Assembly (NCBI GenBank): GCA_902465155.1
Contig: CABQLY010000006.1
Location: 1 to 64,000 of the forward strand
Reading direction: 5' to 3'
Source of the DNA: an uncultured Oscillospiraceae bacterium
GTDB lineage: Bacteria; Bacillota; Clostridia; Oscillospirales; Acutalibacteraceae
Length of the DNA stretch: 64,000 nt
Shown here: one piece after another, positions 39,949 through 48,281 of the stretch
Position numbering within the stretch: position 1 is the first letter of the stretch
How the letters are laid out: every line of letters begins with the position of its first letter
The notes under the pieces: model-generated
The model's database searches: none
Seen by the model: only the letters and a program-made list of their open reading frames with translations
What the model was told of the DNA's origin: nothing
Program-made: the position numbers and the translations under genes

Positions 39949-40989
39949 ATGTCACTGTTTACCGGCAAAACACTTTTAATTACGGGGGGAACCGGCTCTT
40001 TCGGCAACGCGGTGCTTAACCGCTTTTTAAAAACCGATATTGGCGAGATCCGCATTTTTTCGCGCGATGAAAAAAAACAGGATGATATGCGGCACGAGTT
40101 CCAAACCAAAATGCCCGAGGTGGCCGAAAAAATTAAGTTTTATATTGGTGACGTTCGCTCGCTGGAGTCTTGCCGCGGCGCCATGCATGGGGTAGATTAC
40201 ATTTTTCACGCCGCCGCGCTAAAGCAGGTACCCTCCTGCGAGTTTTTTCCGATGGAGGCGGTACGCACCAATGTAATTGGCACCGATAATGTTTTAACCG
40301 CCGCAATTGAGGCCGGTGTAAAATGCGTTATTTGCCTTTCTACCGATAAGGCTGCCTACCCCATTAACGCCATGGGCATTACCAAAGCAATTGAGGAAAA
40401 GGTTGCGGTGGCAAAGTCGCGCAATTCGGGCAATACCAAAATTTGCTGCACCCGCTACGGCAATGTAATGTGCTCGCGCGGGTCGGTTATTCCGCTTTGG
40501 ATTGACCAAATTAAAAACGGCAACCCCATTACCCTTACCGAGCCTAAAATGACGCGGTTTATTATGTCGCTGGAGGAGGCGGTAGATTTAGTTCTGTTTG
40601 CCTTTGAGCACGGTGAAAACGGCGATTTGCTTATTCAAAAAGCGCCGGCCTGCACCATTCAAACCCAGGCCGAGGCTGTTTGCGAGTTGTTTGGCGGCAA
40701 AAAAGAGGATATTAAAGTAATTGGTATTCGCCACGGCGAAAAAATGTACGAAACCCTGCTTACCAACGAGGAGTGCGCCAAGGCGGTTGATATGGGAAAC
40801 TTTTACCGTGTTCCGGCCGATAACCGCGGCCTGAATTACGACAAATATTTTAAAGAGGGCGACGAGAAGCGCAACACCCTTACCGAGTTTAACTCTAACA
40901 ACACCCGCATTTTAAATGTGCAGCAAACCAAGGAGAAAATTGCCTCCTTACAATACATTCAGCAAGAGCTGAAAAATATGCAGCAGTAA
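39949..40989 (+). CDS. capE: UDP-GlcNAc 4,6-dehydratase/epimerase, CapE type
   Basis: 346 residues, extended SDR. Nucleotide site GGTGSFG (residues 13-19), then the CapE-type IRIFSRDEKKQDDMRHEF, FHAAALKQVPSCEF, STDKAAYPINAMGITK with the Met-x3-Lys catalytic pair, and TRYGNVMCSRGSVIP. In Staphylococcus aureus CapE starts the UDP-L-FucNAc route from UDP-GlcNAc. It is followed by a CapG-like gene but no CapF. Confidence 0.85.
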   Translation: MSLFTGKTLLITGGTGSFGNAVLNRFLKTDIGEIRIFSRDEKKQDDMRHEFQTKMPEVAEKIKFYIGDVRSLESCRGAMHGVDYIFHAAALKQVPSCEFFPMEAVRTNVIGTDNVLTAAIEAGVKCVICLSTDKAAYPINAMGITKAIEEKVAVAKSRNSGNTKICCTRYGNVMCSRGSVIPLWIDQIKNGNPITLTEPKMTRFIMSLEEAVDLVLFAFEHGENGDLLIQKAPACTIQTQAEAVCELFGGKKEDIKVIGIRHGEKMYETLLTNEECAKAVDMGNFYRVPADNRGLNYDKYFKEGDEKRNTLTEFNSNNTRILNVQQTKEKIASLQYIQQELKNMQQ

Positions 40990-41001
40990 GCGGGGGTAAA
41001 A

Positions 41002-42189
41002 ATGGATATTAAATTAGATTATTCAAACCTAAGCTTTAAAAACAACGGCCGTTTAAAGCTGTTAATTATTGTTGGCACCCGGCCCGAAATTATTCGCTTG
41101 GCCGCGGTAATTGAAAAGTGCCGCCGTTATTTTGACTGCATTTTGGCCCACACCGGCCAGAATTACGATTACAATTTAAACGGCATTTTCTTTCACGATT
41201 TATCGCTGCAGGCGCCGGAGGTTTACATGGACGCCGTAGGCGACGACCTGGGCGCCACCGTTGGCAACATTATTAACTGCTCTTACAAGCTAATGAGCCA
41301 AATTAAGCCGGACGCATTGCTGATTTTAGGGGATACCAACTCCTGCCTTTCGGCCATTCCGGCCAAGCGGCTGCATATTCCTATTTTTCACATGGAGGCC
41401 GGCAACCGCTGTAAGGATGAATGTTTGCCGGAGGAAACCAACCGCCGTATTGTAGATATTATTTCGGATGTAAACATGGCCTACTCTGAGCACGCGCGCC
41501 GCTATTTGGCCGAGTGCGGCCTGCCAAAGGAGCGCACCTATGTAACCGGCTCCCCCATGGCCGAGGTGCTGCACCGCAATTTAGAAAAAATTCGCCAAAG
41601 CACTATTTTGCAAAAGCTGGGCCTGCAGCCGCAAAAGTATTTGCTGCTTTCCGCCCACCGGGAGGAGAATATAGATACCGAGCAAAACTTCCTCTCCCTT
41701 TTTAATGCCATTAACAAGCTGGCCGAAAAGTACAATATGCCTATTTTGTACTCCTGCCACCCGCGCAGCAAAAAAAGGCTGCAGCAATCCGGTTTTCAGC
41801 TAAACCCCCGTGTGATTCAGCACGAGCCGCTGGGCTTTCACGACTACAACCACCTGCAAATGAACGCCTTTGCCGTTATTTCAGACAGCGGCACCCTGCC
41901 CGAGGAAAGCAGCTTTTTTACCTCAATTGGCAGCCCGTTCCCCGCGGTTTGTATTCGTACCTCTACCGAGCGGCCCGAAGCGTTAGATAAAGCCTGCTTT
42001 GTGTTGGCGGGCATTGACGAAAAAAGCCTGCTGCAGGCGGTTGAAACCGCCGTGGAGCTAAACCGCGACGGCGCCTTTGGTATTCCCGTGCCGGATTATG
42101 TAGAAGAAAATGTTTCTACCAAGGTGGTTAAAATTATTCAGTCCTACACCGGGGTGGTAAACAAAATGGTTTGGCGCAAGCCTATGTAA
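41002..42189 (+). CDS. capG: UDP-N-acetyl sugar 2-epimerase, CapG type
   Basis: 395 residues, non-hydrolysing WecB/CapG fold: IIVGTRPEIIRLAAVI, HTGQNYDYNLN, ILGDTNSC, FHMEAGNRC, PEETNRR, SAHREENID and SDSGTLPEES. CapG acts on the product of CapF in UDP-L-FucNAc synthesis. Here it lies 12 bases after capE, so the two act together; the missing CapF step must come from elsewhere, or the product is a different sugar. Confidence 0.85.
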   Translation: MDIKLDYSNLSFKNNGRLKLLIIVGTRPEIIRLAAVIEKCRRYFDCILAHTGQNYDYNLNGIFFHDLSLQAPEVYMDAVGDDLGATVGNIINCSYKLMSQIKPDALLILGDTNSCLSAIPAKRLHIPIFHMEAGNRCKDECLPEETNRRIVDIISDVNMAYSEHARRYLAECGLPKERTYVTGSPMAEVLHRNLEKIRQSTILQKLGLQPQKYLLLSAHREENIDTEQNFLSLFNAINKLAEKYNMPILYSCHPRSKKRLQQSGFQLNPRVIQHEPLGFHDYNHLQMNAFAVISDSGTLPEESSFFTSIGSPFPAVCIRTSTERPEALDKACFVLAGIDEKSLLQAVETAVELNRDGAFGIPVPDYVEENVSTKVVKIIQSYTGVVNKMVWRKPM

Positions 42190-42620
42190 CAAAAATGCCC
42201 GCGCGGCCGCCAAAGCCGTGCGGGTAAAATTTAACCCTAAAGTGGCCGTTGGCGTTTTTTAAAGTTCGGCACGCAAAAAATTGGCCGGCCGGGGCACGGG
42301 CAATTTAGCCATTGGGGCTTGGCCGGCAAAACAACCGGTAAGGCTGCCGCCCGGTTTTAGGGTTGCCCTTTTGGCCCTGCCGGTGCTTAAAAATTTGGCA
42401 GCCGGCCTTAAAAAAATTAAAATACCCCGCCCCGCAAGGCTTTTAAACCTTGCGGGGCGGGGGCTTATTTAATACATTTTTTGTGCACTTTGTTTGGCAA
42501 AATATGCGGCAGCTTAAAGTAAATAAGCGGTTTAAAAAATTGGCCCGGCAGCCGGTAAGCTGTCGGGTCAAAATTTACGGTAAAAGTGCTTGGGGATTGA
42601 TTTTGTTTGAAAGGAACTTC
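42190..42620. other. convergent intergenic region with terminators
   Basis: No gene. A GC-rich hairpin follows capG (CCCGCGCGGC / GCCGTGCGGG, about 42199-42224). A strong one at 42425-42462 (CCCCGCCCCGCAAGG / CCTTGCGGGGCGGGG) has a T-rich side for the minus strand and serves the amt gene. Confidence 0.7.
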
Positions 42621-44354
42621 TTATTCTGCGTCCTGCAATGCGTCGTACCCGGTTTCGCCGGTGCGAATTTTAACTGCGTCCTCTACATCGTAAACAAAAA
42701 TCTTGCCGTCGCCAATGTGGCCGGTGTACAGCACCTTTTTGGCAACATCAATAACGCTTTGAACCGGAACCTTGCTTACCACAATATCTACCTGCACCTT
42801 AGGCAGCAGGTTGGTTTCTACCTGAACGCCGCGGTAATATTCCGGCCGCCCGCCTTGAACGCCGCAGCCCAAAACGTGCGAAACGGTCATGCCGGTAATG
42901 CCCAGCTGGCTCATGGCTTCTTTTAAAGCGTCAAACCGTGCCTCTTTGCAAATAATTTCAATTTTGGTCAGCTTGGTTTCGCCCTTTTCAAAGGTGGGAA
43001 CTTTTTTAACCGGTACAGCCTCGGCAACCGGTACATCGGCGCCCTCGGTGGTGGCAACAATGCCGTCGTCGCCGGCGTAAGCGCCGTACTTGTTTACCGC
43101 CGGCATAAAGTCGGGGTAGGCACTGGGCAGGCCGTGCTCGGTAATATCCAAACCGGTAATTTCCTCCTCGGCGGTGCAGCGCAGGCCGTGGAACTTTTTA
43201 ATTAGCGCAAAGGTAATAATCATCATTACCGTGGCGTAAGCGGCTACGCTGGCAAAGCCCAGCAGCTGTAGGCCAAATTGTTTAAAATCGCCGGTGTAGA
43301 ACAGGCCGGAAAGGCCTGCAGGGGCGTCGGGGTTGGCTAACAGGCCAACGGCAACGGTGCCCCAAACACCGTTTGCCAGGTGCACGCCAACGGCGCCAAC
43401 CGGGTCGTCAATGTGCAATTTAAGGTCTAACACTTCTACTACAACTACAACCAAAATGCCCGAAACAATACCAACAACCGTGGAGCCAATCGCGTCCATG
43501 GCGTCGCAGCCGGCCGTAATGCCAACCAACCCGGCAAGCGAGGCGTTTAAGCACATGGAAACATCCGGCTTGCCGTTTTTAAACCAGGTGTAAAGCATGG
43601 TGGTAACCGTTGCAACCGAGGGGGCAATGGTGGTGGTTAAAAATACCGAGGCTAACTCCGAAGGGGTTTTGGCGGCCGCGCCGTTAAAGCCGTACCAGCC
43701 TAACCACAAAATAAACACACCCAATGCGCCTAAGGTAATAGAGTGGCCGGGAATGGCGTTTACCTTGGTAACCTTGCCCTTTTTATCTTTTACATATTTA
43801 CCAATACGCGGGCCTAAGAAAATGGCGCCTACCAAAGCGGCAATACCGCCAACCATGTGAATGGCGCAGGAGCCGGCGTAATCGTGGAAGCCTAATTGCG
43901 AAAGCCATCCGCCGCCCCAAATCCAGTGGGCCTCAATGGGGTAAACCACCAGCGAAATAACGCCCGAATAAATGCAGTAGGCGGAAAACTTGGTGCGTTC
44001 GGCCATGGCACCCGAAACAATGGTAGCGGCCGTAGCGCAAAATACCAGGTTAAAAACAAAGGTAGAAGCGCCGGTAAAGCTGCCGTCGGCCGGGCTGGCA
44101 ATAAAGGCCTTAAAGTTTGCAAATAAATCCATGTTTGGCAGGCCAACTAAACCAAATAAGGTGTCCTCGCCCATCATTAAGGTGTACCCTAAAAGGGAGA
44201 ACACTACCGTGCCAATACAAAAATCCATGAGGTTTTTCATAATAATGTTACCGGCGTTTTTTGCACGGGTAAAGCCGGTTTCAACCATGGCAAAGCCCGC
44301 TTGCATCCAAAACACCAGGGCCGCGCCAATTAAAAACCAAAATTCAACAGTCAT
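42621..44354 (-). CDS. ammonium transporter fused to a PII domain
   Basis: 577 residues. Residues about 1-420 are an Amt channel with 11 helices: FWMQAGFAMVETGFTRAKNAGNI, AHWIWGGGWL, the first pore His in HDYAGSCAIHMVGG and the second in VGVHLANGVWGTVAVGL. After a linker of about 45 residues a complete PII (GlnB/GlnK) domain follows at about 455-577: KIEIICKEARFDALKEAM, a T-loop GRPEYYRGVQVETNLLPK with the Tyr that is uridylylated in proteobacterial PII, and HIGDGKIFV. Amt and GlnK are normally separate neighbouring genes; here the regulator is covalently attached. AGGAGG before the ATG. Confidence 0.92.
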   Translation of the reverse strand: MTVEFWFLIGAALVFWMQAGFAMVETGFTRAKNAGNIIMKNLMDFCIGTVVFSLLGYTLMMGEDTLFGLVGLPNMDLFANFKAFIASPADGSFTGASTFVFNLVFCATAATIVSGAMAERTKFSAYCIYSGVISLVVYPIEAHWIWGGGWLSQLGFHDYAGSCAIHMVGGIAALVGAIFLGPRIGKYVKDKKGKVTKVNAIPGHSITLGALGVFILWLGWYGFNGAAAKTPSELASVFLTTTIAPSVATVTTMLYTWFKNGKPDVSMCLNASLAGLVGITAGCDAMDAIGSTVVGIVSGILVVVVVEVLDLKLHIDDPVGAVGVHLANGVWGTVAVGLLANPDAPAGLSGLFYTGDFKQFGLQLLGFASVAAYATVMMIITFALIKKFHGLRCTAEEEITGLDITEHGLPSAYPDFMPAVNKYGAYAGDDGIVATTEGADVPVAEAVPVKKVPTFEKGETKLTKIEIICKEARFDALKEAMSQLGITGMTVSHVLGCGVQGGRPEYYRGVQVETNLLPKVQVDIVVSKVPVQSVIDVAKKVLYTGHIGDGKIFVYDVEDAVKIRTGETGYDALQDAE

Positions 44355-44422
44355 TTTAATTACCTCCTTTAAAGCTTGCGTTGGTAACTGTTGTAAAAGG
44401 TATGTATTTGCGGTTCAACAGT

Positions 44423-44509
44423 TTAACGCTGTCGGCAATGGTAGCGGCAGCGGCGCTGCCACAAAACCGTGCCTGTAACGCCGCATCCTTTTTTTGTTCG
44501 CTGTTTCAT
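44423..44509 (-). CDS. 28-aa Arg/Cys-rich ORF in the amt leader
   Basis: ATG 44509 with GGAG about 11 bases upstream; basic peptide with four Cys and eight Arg. It ends next to an inverted repeat (AACTGTTG / CAACAGTT, 44387-44424) lying just before the amt ribosome site. It could be a regulatory leader peptide or chance. Confidence 0.2.
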   Translation of the reverse strand: MKQRTKKGCGVTGTVLWQRRCRYHCRQR

Positions 44510-44537
44510 GCCCGTTCACGCTCCTTTAAATATAAAA

Positions 44538-44584
44538 GCAGGGCAATACCGCCTAAGTAAAAACTCAGAACGCCATTGCCCTGC
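44538..44584 (-). ncRNA. amt leader hairpin 2
   Basis: On the minus strand a 9-10-bp outer stem (GCAGGGCAAT / ATTGCCCTGC), an internal loop GGCGTT / GCGGT, an inner CTGAG / CTTAG stem and a T-rich loop. It shares layout and sequence with hairpin 1 (44613-44651). Confidence 0.6.
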
Positions 44585-44612
44585 CTTTATATTAAAATAT
44601 AGTAAAAAATAA

Positions 44613-44651
44613 ACAACGGTACCTTGGCCAAAAAACCAAGACACCGTTGCC
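44613..44651 (-). ncRNA. amt leader hairpin 1
   Basis: GGCAACGGTGTCTTGG, six T, GGCCAAGGTACCGTTG on the minus strand. It begins within a few bases of the predicted transcription start. Same plan as hairpin 2, so the pair forms a tandem motif. No riboswitch class I know fits. Confidence 0.6.
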
Positions 44652-44664
44652 TTTGATGTTTAAA

Positions 44665-44693
44665 TTTATACCACAAAATGCGGCGGCTGTCAA
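44665..44693 (-). promoter_or_regulatory. promoter of the amt-PII gene
   Basis: TTGACA, 17 bp, TATAAA on the minus strand; the 5' UTR is about 300 nt. Confidence 0.8.
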
Positions 44694-44945
44694 GCAAAAA
44701 ATGAATATTTTTTGAATACCTGCAAACCGTAAGCTAAGCGCCAATTTTGCTTAACAATTTTAAAGAGCAGACTAAAAACGCTTAAAAATTTTAACCTGCC
44801 CGCCGCCCGCTGCCAAAGCCTGCTTAAAAAGGCCAAACCCGCGTTTTTTGGGGGCTGTGGCGGTTTTACCCTTTAAACGGCCAATTTTTGGCTGTTTAAA
44901 GGCTTGGAGTTTTGGCTTTTTAGGCGCGACTATTTGTTTTAGGGG

Positions 44946-45046
44946 TTTGTTTTAGGTTCGGCTTTTGTTTTAGGTTCGGCTTTTGTTTTAGGTTCGGCTT
45001 TTGTTTTGGGTTCGGCTTTTGTTTTGGGTTCGGCTTTGCTTTTGGG
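44946..45046. repeat. 18-bp minisatellite, about 5 copies
   Basis: TTCGGCTTTTGTTTTAGG repeats in tandem with A/G variants. It opens a 78-residue reading frame on the minus strand (repeated KPNLKQ), but that frame has no ribosome site and no plausible protein composition. Apart from this, 44694-45241 shows no gene. Confidence 0.8.
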
Positions 45047-45241
45047 CGTTCTGCGCAGCTTTTTGCGGCGGGGCTTTTTAGCCGGTTTTTTTGCGCAAGC
45101 GTGCCCTTAAAACGCAAATTTTTATATTGCTTTGGCCCGCCAAAGCCGCCTGCCAAAGCCGCCGGTAAAAACGGTTAAAAAATGGCGCCGCTTTGTATAA
45201 AAACGGCGCCGATATAGCTTTTGCTTATTTTTAAGTATTGC

Positions 45242-45886
45242 TTATTTTTCAAAAAACGCGGCCTCGGCGGCGGCGCAAATGCAGTGGTACACCGGTAGGT
45301 GCAGCTCCTGTACCTTAAAGGTTTCGGTTTCGGGAACCCGAATGCAAAGGTCGGCGTTTTGCAGCAGGCGGCCGCCCTTAGCCCCGGTAAGGCCAACGGT
45401 TTTAAGCCCGGCGGCCTTGGCAATGCTAACGGCGTTGTTTACATTTTCGGCGTTGCCGGAGGTGCTAATGCCAATTAAAACATCGCCCGGTTTGCCCAGC
45501 CCAAAGGCCTGCTGCGCAAAAATAAAGGCCGGGTCAACATCGTTGCAAAAAGCGGTAAGCAGCGCGGCCGATTCGCACAAATTAACCGCCGGCAGACCAA
45601 CCTGCAGCTTTTCAAAAAACGAATCGCTTAGTTCGGGGTTTTTGGCCTGCAGCTGCTGCTTTAAGGCGCCCTCAACCGGGCGCTTTTTTAAAAAGCCCTT
45701 CATTAGCTCGCCTACAATGTGGGTACTGTCGGCCGCAGAGCCGCCGTTGCCGCAAATTAAAACCTTGCCGCCGTTTTTGTAGCAGTTAATTACCAGCTCG
45801 GCCGCGGCCTGAACGGCTTGGGCCTGCCCGGCCAGCGCCGGGTAACGGGTGGTAAGCTCGGTAACCTCTTTAAAAAATTGTTCCAT
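45242..45886 (-). CDS. SIS-domain phosphosugar isomerase, GmhA-like
   Basis: 214 residues. SIS fold with VLICGNGGSAADSTHIVGEL and VLIGISTSGNAENV, the two sugar-phosphate-binding loops of sedoheptulose-7-phosphate isomerase (GmhA), and QELHLPVYHCIC at the C-terminus where the catalytic His region lies. Two bases after a ROK kinase gene, so both probably handle one phosphosugar. Whether the product is a heptose is not shown; no other heptose genes are present. Confidence 0.75.
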   Translation of the reverse strand: MEQFFKEVTELTTRYPALAGQAQAVQAAAELVINCYKNGGKVLICGNGGSAADSTHIVGELMKGFLKKRPVEGALKQQLQAKNPELSDSFFEKLQVGLPAVNLCESAALLTAFCNDVDPAFIFAQQAFGLGKPGDVLIGISTSGNAENVNNAVSIAKAAGLKTVGLTGAKGGRLLQNADLCIRVPETETFKVQELHLPVYHCICAAAEAAFFEK

Positions 45887-45888
45887 TT

Positions 45889-46863
45889 TTATTCTCCTTT
45901 TAATCCGTGCCCGTAAACGCCTACGGTCAGGGCGGCGTAATCGCCAATATTTTCAATTAATTGCGCGGCAACAACCTCGCAGCAGCCCAGCGAAATATCT
46001 AACGCCTCCTGCTGCATAATTTCGGCGCAGGCGGGCCAAATGCCGTTGCGAGAGCGCTGAAAAATGCTGCCAATAACAATTTTTTGCGGGTTTAGCAGGT
46101 CTACAATAATGGAAAGACCTTTGCCTAAGTATTCGCCGCAGCGGCGGTAAACCTCAATGGCGGTTTTGTCGCCGTGCTGCTCGGCCGCAATGGCAATAGA
46201 TTTTGCGGTAATAGAGCCGGGCGCGGTTTTGGGGTCAAAGTAAAGCGGGCGCTCGCCGCGCTGGTAGGCCGCCAGGCCCATGGTGTAGCCCAGCTGCGCA
46301 ATGCCGCCGCCCGAGCAAAACCCCTCAAACGAGCCGGCCTTGCCAAAGCCAACCGGGCCGTTTTCGCTTAGGCGAATATGCCCCACCTCGCCGGCGTTGC
46401 CGTTGGTGCCCTCGTAAAGCTTGCCGTCTAAAATCAGCCCGGCGCCCAGCCCGGTGCCAAAGGTTAAAAATACCATGTTTTCGCAGCGCTCGCCCGCGCC
46501 GTAAAGCCACTCGGCCAGTGCGCAGGCGTTGGCGTCATTTTGTAAATGGCAGGGCAGGCCAAACCGGTTGCTAAAGGCCTTGGTAATGTTAAAATGGTGC
46601 AAATTCGGCAGGTTCGGCGGGCAAATAATCGTCCCGGTTTTAGAGTCCAGCGGCCCCCCGCAGGAAATGCCAATAACCTCGGCCCCGTAGGCCTTTATAA
46701 ATTCCTCGGTAATTTCAAACAGCTGAGCCATCATTTCGTCGGCCGATTTTGAAGTGTCGGTGGCAAACCCCTTTTTGTCGCAAATGGTTAGCTTGTTGCC
46801 CTCGGTGTAGCCGGCGGTCACGGCACATTTGGTTCCGCCAACATCAACGCCAATTACTTTCAT
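45889..46863 (-). CDS. ROK-family sugar kinase
   Basis: 324 residues. ATP site GVDVGGTKCAV (4-14), sugar site GISCGGPLD and LQNDANACALAEW, phosphate-2 FGTGLGAGLILDG, GEVGHIRLS. The zinc-binding Cys cluster typical of many ROK glucokinases is absent (only GSFEGFCSGGG remains). Substrate unknown; the coupling to the SIS isomerase suggests a kinase/isomerase pair. GGAG upstream. Confidence 0.8.
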   Translation of the reverse strand: MKVIGVDVGGTKCAVTAGYTEGNKLTICDKKGFATDTSKSADEMMAQLFEITEEFIKAYGAEVIGISCGGPLDSKTGTIICPPNLPNLHHFNITKAFSNRFGLPCHLQNDANACALAEWLYGAGERCENMVFLTFGTGLGAGLILDGKLYEGTNGNAGEVGHIRLSENGPVGFGKAGSFEGFCSGGGIAQLGYTMGLAAYQRGERPLYFDPKTAPGSITAKSIAIAAEQHGDKTAIEVYRRCGEYLGKGLSIIVDLLNPQKIVIGSIFQRSRNGIWPACAEIMQQEALDISLGCCEVVAAQLIENIGDYAALTVGVYGHGLKGE

Positions 46864-47034
46864 TTTTGTTCCTCCAGTTTAAATTTTAAGCCGGCAGCAG
46901 CCGGGGCTTGCGCGCCTTGGCCGGCAAAATAACGCTAAGCTGCCAAAGCGGCGTGCTTTCGGCGGGCTTTTGGTACTTTGCGTTCAGCGCCCTTGGCCTT
47001 GCTGCTTTGGCACTTTGTTTTGTGCTGCGCCCGG

Positions 47035-47595
47035 CTAATTGCTCTCTCGATTTTCGGTTAATAACCGTATGAGCATATCGCCGTAATATTTGGGGTCGGC
47101 ACTAATTTTTTCCTTTAACGCTAAGGCTTGCGCCTCGTTGGGTAATTGAATTTGAAAAGCCAGTAAATTGCTGTGCTCCCCCTGTACGCGGTAGTTTAAC
47201 ATCCAGCCCGAGCCGTTTGGCGTAAGCTCTACCGAAGTGTCGTGCGCGCTGCGGTACCGCCCCAGCATTTTAACAACCGCGTTGTAAAGCTTTTTGCGCA
47301 GCGGGGCCGAAACGGTTTCCCGCAGGGTTTCGGCAGCCGAGTGACCTTCTTCGGTTAGGGTTAAAAGGTCTTTTTCGGTTACCAAAAGGCCGTCGCGCTC
47401 CAGCTCCGAAAGGGCTGTTTGCACATCAAAATAATTTGCTACATTGTTGTAGTGCAGCAGCTGCGAAAGCTCGGTGCCCGGCACCGGCTGGTTTACCGCC
47501 GCTAAAGCGTAGCAAATAATTACCCGCAGCTGCCCGCTTTGAAACAGCTCCTGCGGAACAATGCGGTCAAATTCGTTGTGTTCGTTTTGGGTCAT
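47035..47595 (-). CDS. DUF4364 family protein
   Basis: 186 residues. An N-terminal winged-helix-like part (QLRVIICYALAAVNQPVPGTELSQLLHYNNVANYFDVQTALSELERDG with breaks) matches the clostridial DUF4364 family, thought to be transcription regulators. The end of the upstream flavoprotein gene overlaps its start by 4 bases. Confidence 0.75.
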   Translation of the reverse strand: MTQNEHNEFDRIVPQELFQSGQLRVIICYALAAVNQPVPGTELSQLLHYNNVANYFDVQTALSELERDGLLVTEKDLLTLTEEGHSAAETLRETVSAPLRKKLYNAVVKMLGRYRSAHDTSVELTPNGSGWMLNYRVQGEHSNLLAFQIQLPNEAQALALKEKISADPKYYGDMLIRLLTENRESN

Positions 47596-48119
47596 AAAGC
47601 TTCATCCTTATTCAGCACCGTGAGGGTAGGGTTGTTGCCGTCGGTTCCCGCTAAAAGCAGGCAGCGCTGCAGCTGCCCCCCGGTAACCGAAAAAACCGGC
47701 TTTAGCTGGCTTAGCAGGGGCTGCGGCGCCGTGTTTTTGGCCCCGGCGGTAATTACCACGGTAACCGGGCGTTTTTTGGCAAAGGGGCTTTGGCCTTTAA
47801 AATGCAGCTCGTAATAGGGTTGAAAACGGTCTATCAACGCTTTTAACGGCGCGGGTACCGAGCCGTTGTAAACCGGAAAAGCAAAAACCAGCTGCGCTGC
47901 GGCTAAAAAGTCGCGGTGAAAGGCGGCTAAATCCCCGTGGCGGCAGCGGCCGGTTTGGCTACATTCGCCGCAGCCGCTGCACGGGGCAATAAAATGCTCA
48001 AAGCAGTAAAAAAACCGAACGGGGCCGGGGTATTTTTCCCGGTTTTGGCTTAGCTCCCGCTGCAGCAGCCGTCCGGTAAAGCCGTTTTTTTTAGCCGATC
48101 CAAAAATTACCAAAGTCAC
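47592..48119 (-). CDS. flavodoxin-like NAD(P)H:FMN oxidoreductase
   Basis: 175 residues. Phosphate loop GSAKKNGFTGRL, a Cys cluster CSGCGECSQTGRC as in iron-sulfur or multimeric flavodoxin-2 proteins, then FAFPVYNGSVPAPLKALIDRF for flavin binding. Probably a redox flavoprotein. Co-transcribed with DUF4364. Confidence 0.7.
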   Translation of the reverse strand: MTLVIFGSAKKNGFTGRLLQRELSQNREKYPGPVRFFYCFEHFIAPCSGCGECSQTGRCRHGDLAAFHRDFLAAAQLVFAFPVYNGSVPAPLKALIDRFQPYYELHFKGQSPFAKKRPVTVVITAGAKNTAPQPLLSQLKPVFSVTGGQLQRCLLLAGTDGNNPTLTVLNKDEAL

Positions 48120-48211
48120 ACCGCTTGCCCCTTTCTTTTACCCTATTATACTATTAAAAAACAACAATTTCAACTAAAAATAAAACGGGGCGCAATTTTG
48201 TTTAAAATTTC

Positions 48212-48240
48212 TTGAATAACGGCGCAAAGTATAGTATAAT
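48212..48240 (+). promoter_or_regulatory. promoter of purA
   Basis: TTGAAT, 17 bp, TATAAT; 40 bp upstream of the ATG, with AAAGGAG between. Confidence 0.8.
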
Positions 48241-48281
48241 AAAATTAATCATGGCCGTTTGGCAAAAGGAGCTATTTTATT

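Noticed and set aside
42281..42472. 63-codon ORF between capG and amt
   Set aside because: It spans the bidirectional terminator and has no ribosome site.
44538..44651. Glutamine (glnA/DP) or glycine riboswitch, or ANTAR target
   Set aside because: The glnA core (CGUUCA, GUgGGAC) and glycine core are absent, and the loops lack the ANTAR A1/G4 pattern; left as unclassified hairpins.
44920..45156. 78-codon minus-strand ORF with KPNLKQ repeats
   Set aside because: Created by the 18-bp minisatellite; no ribosome site and no credible protein outside the repeat.
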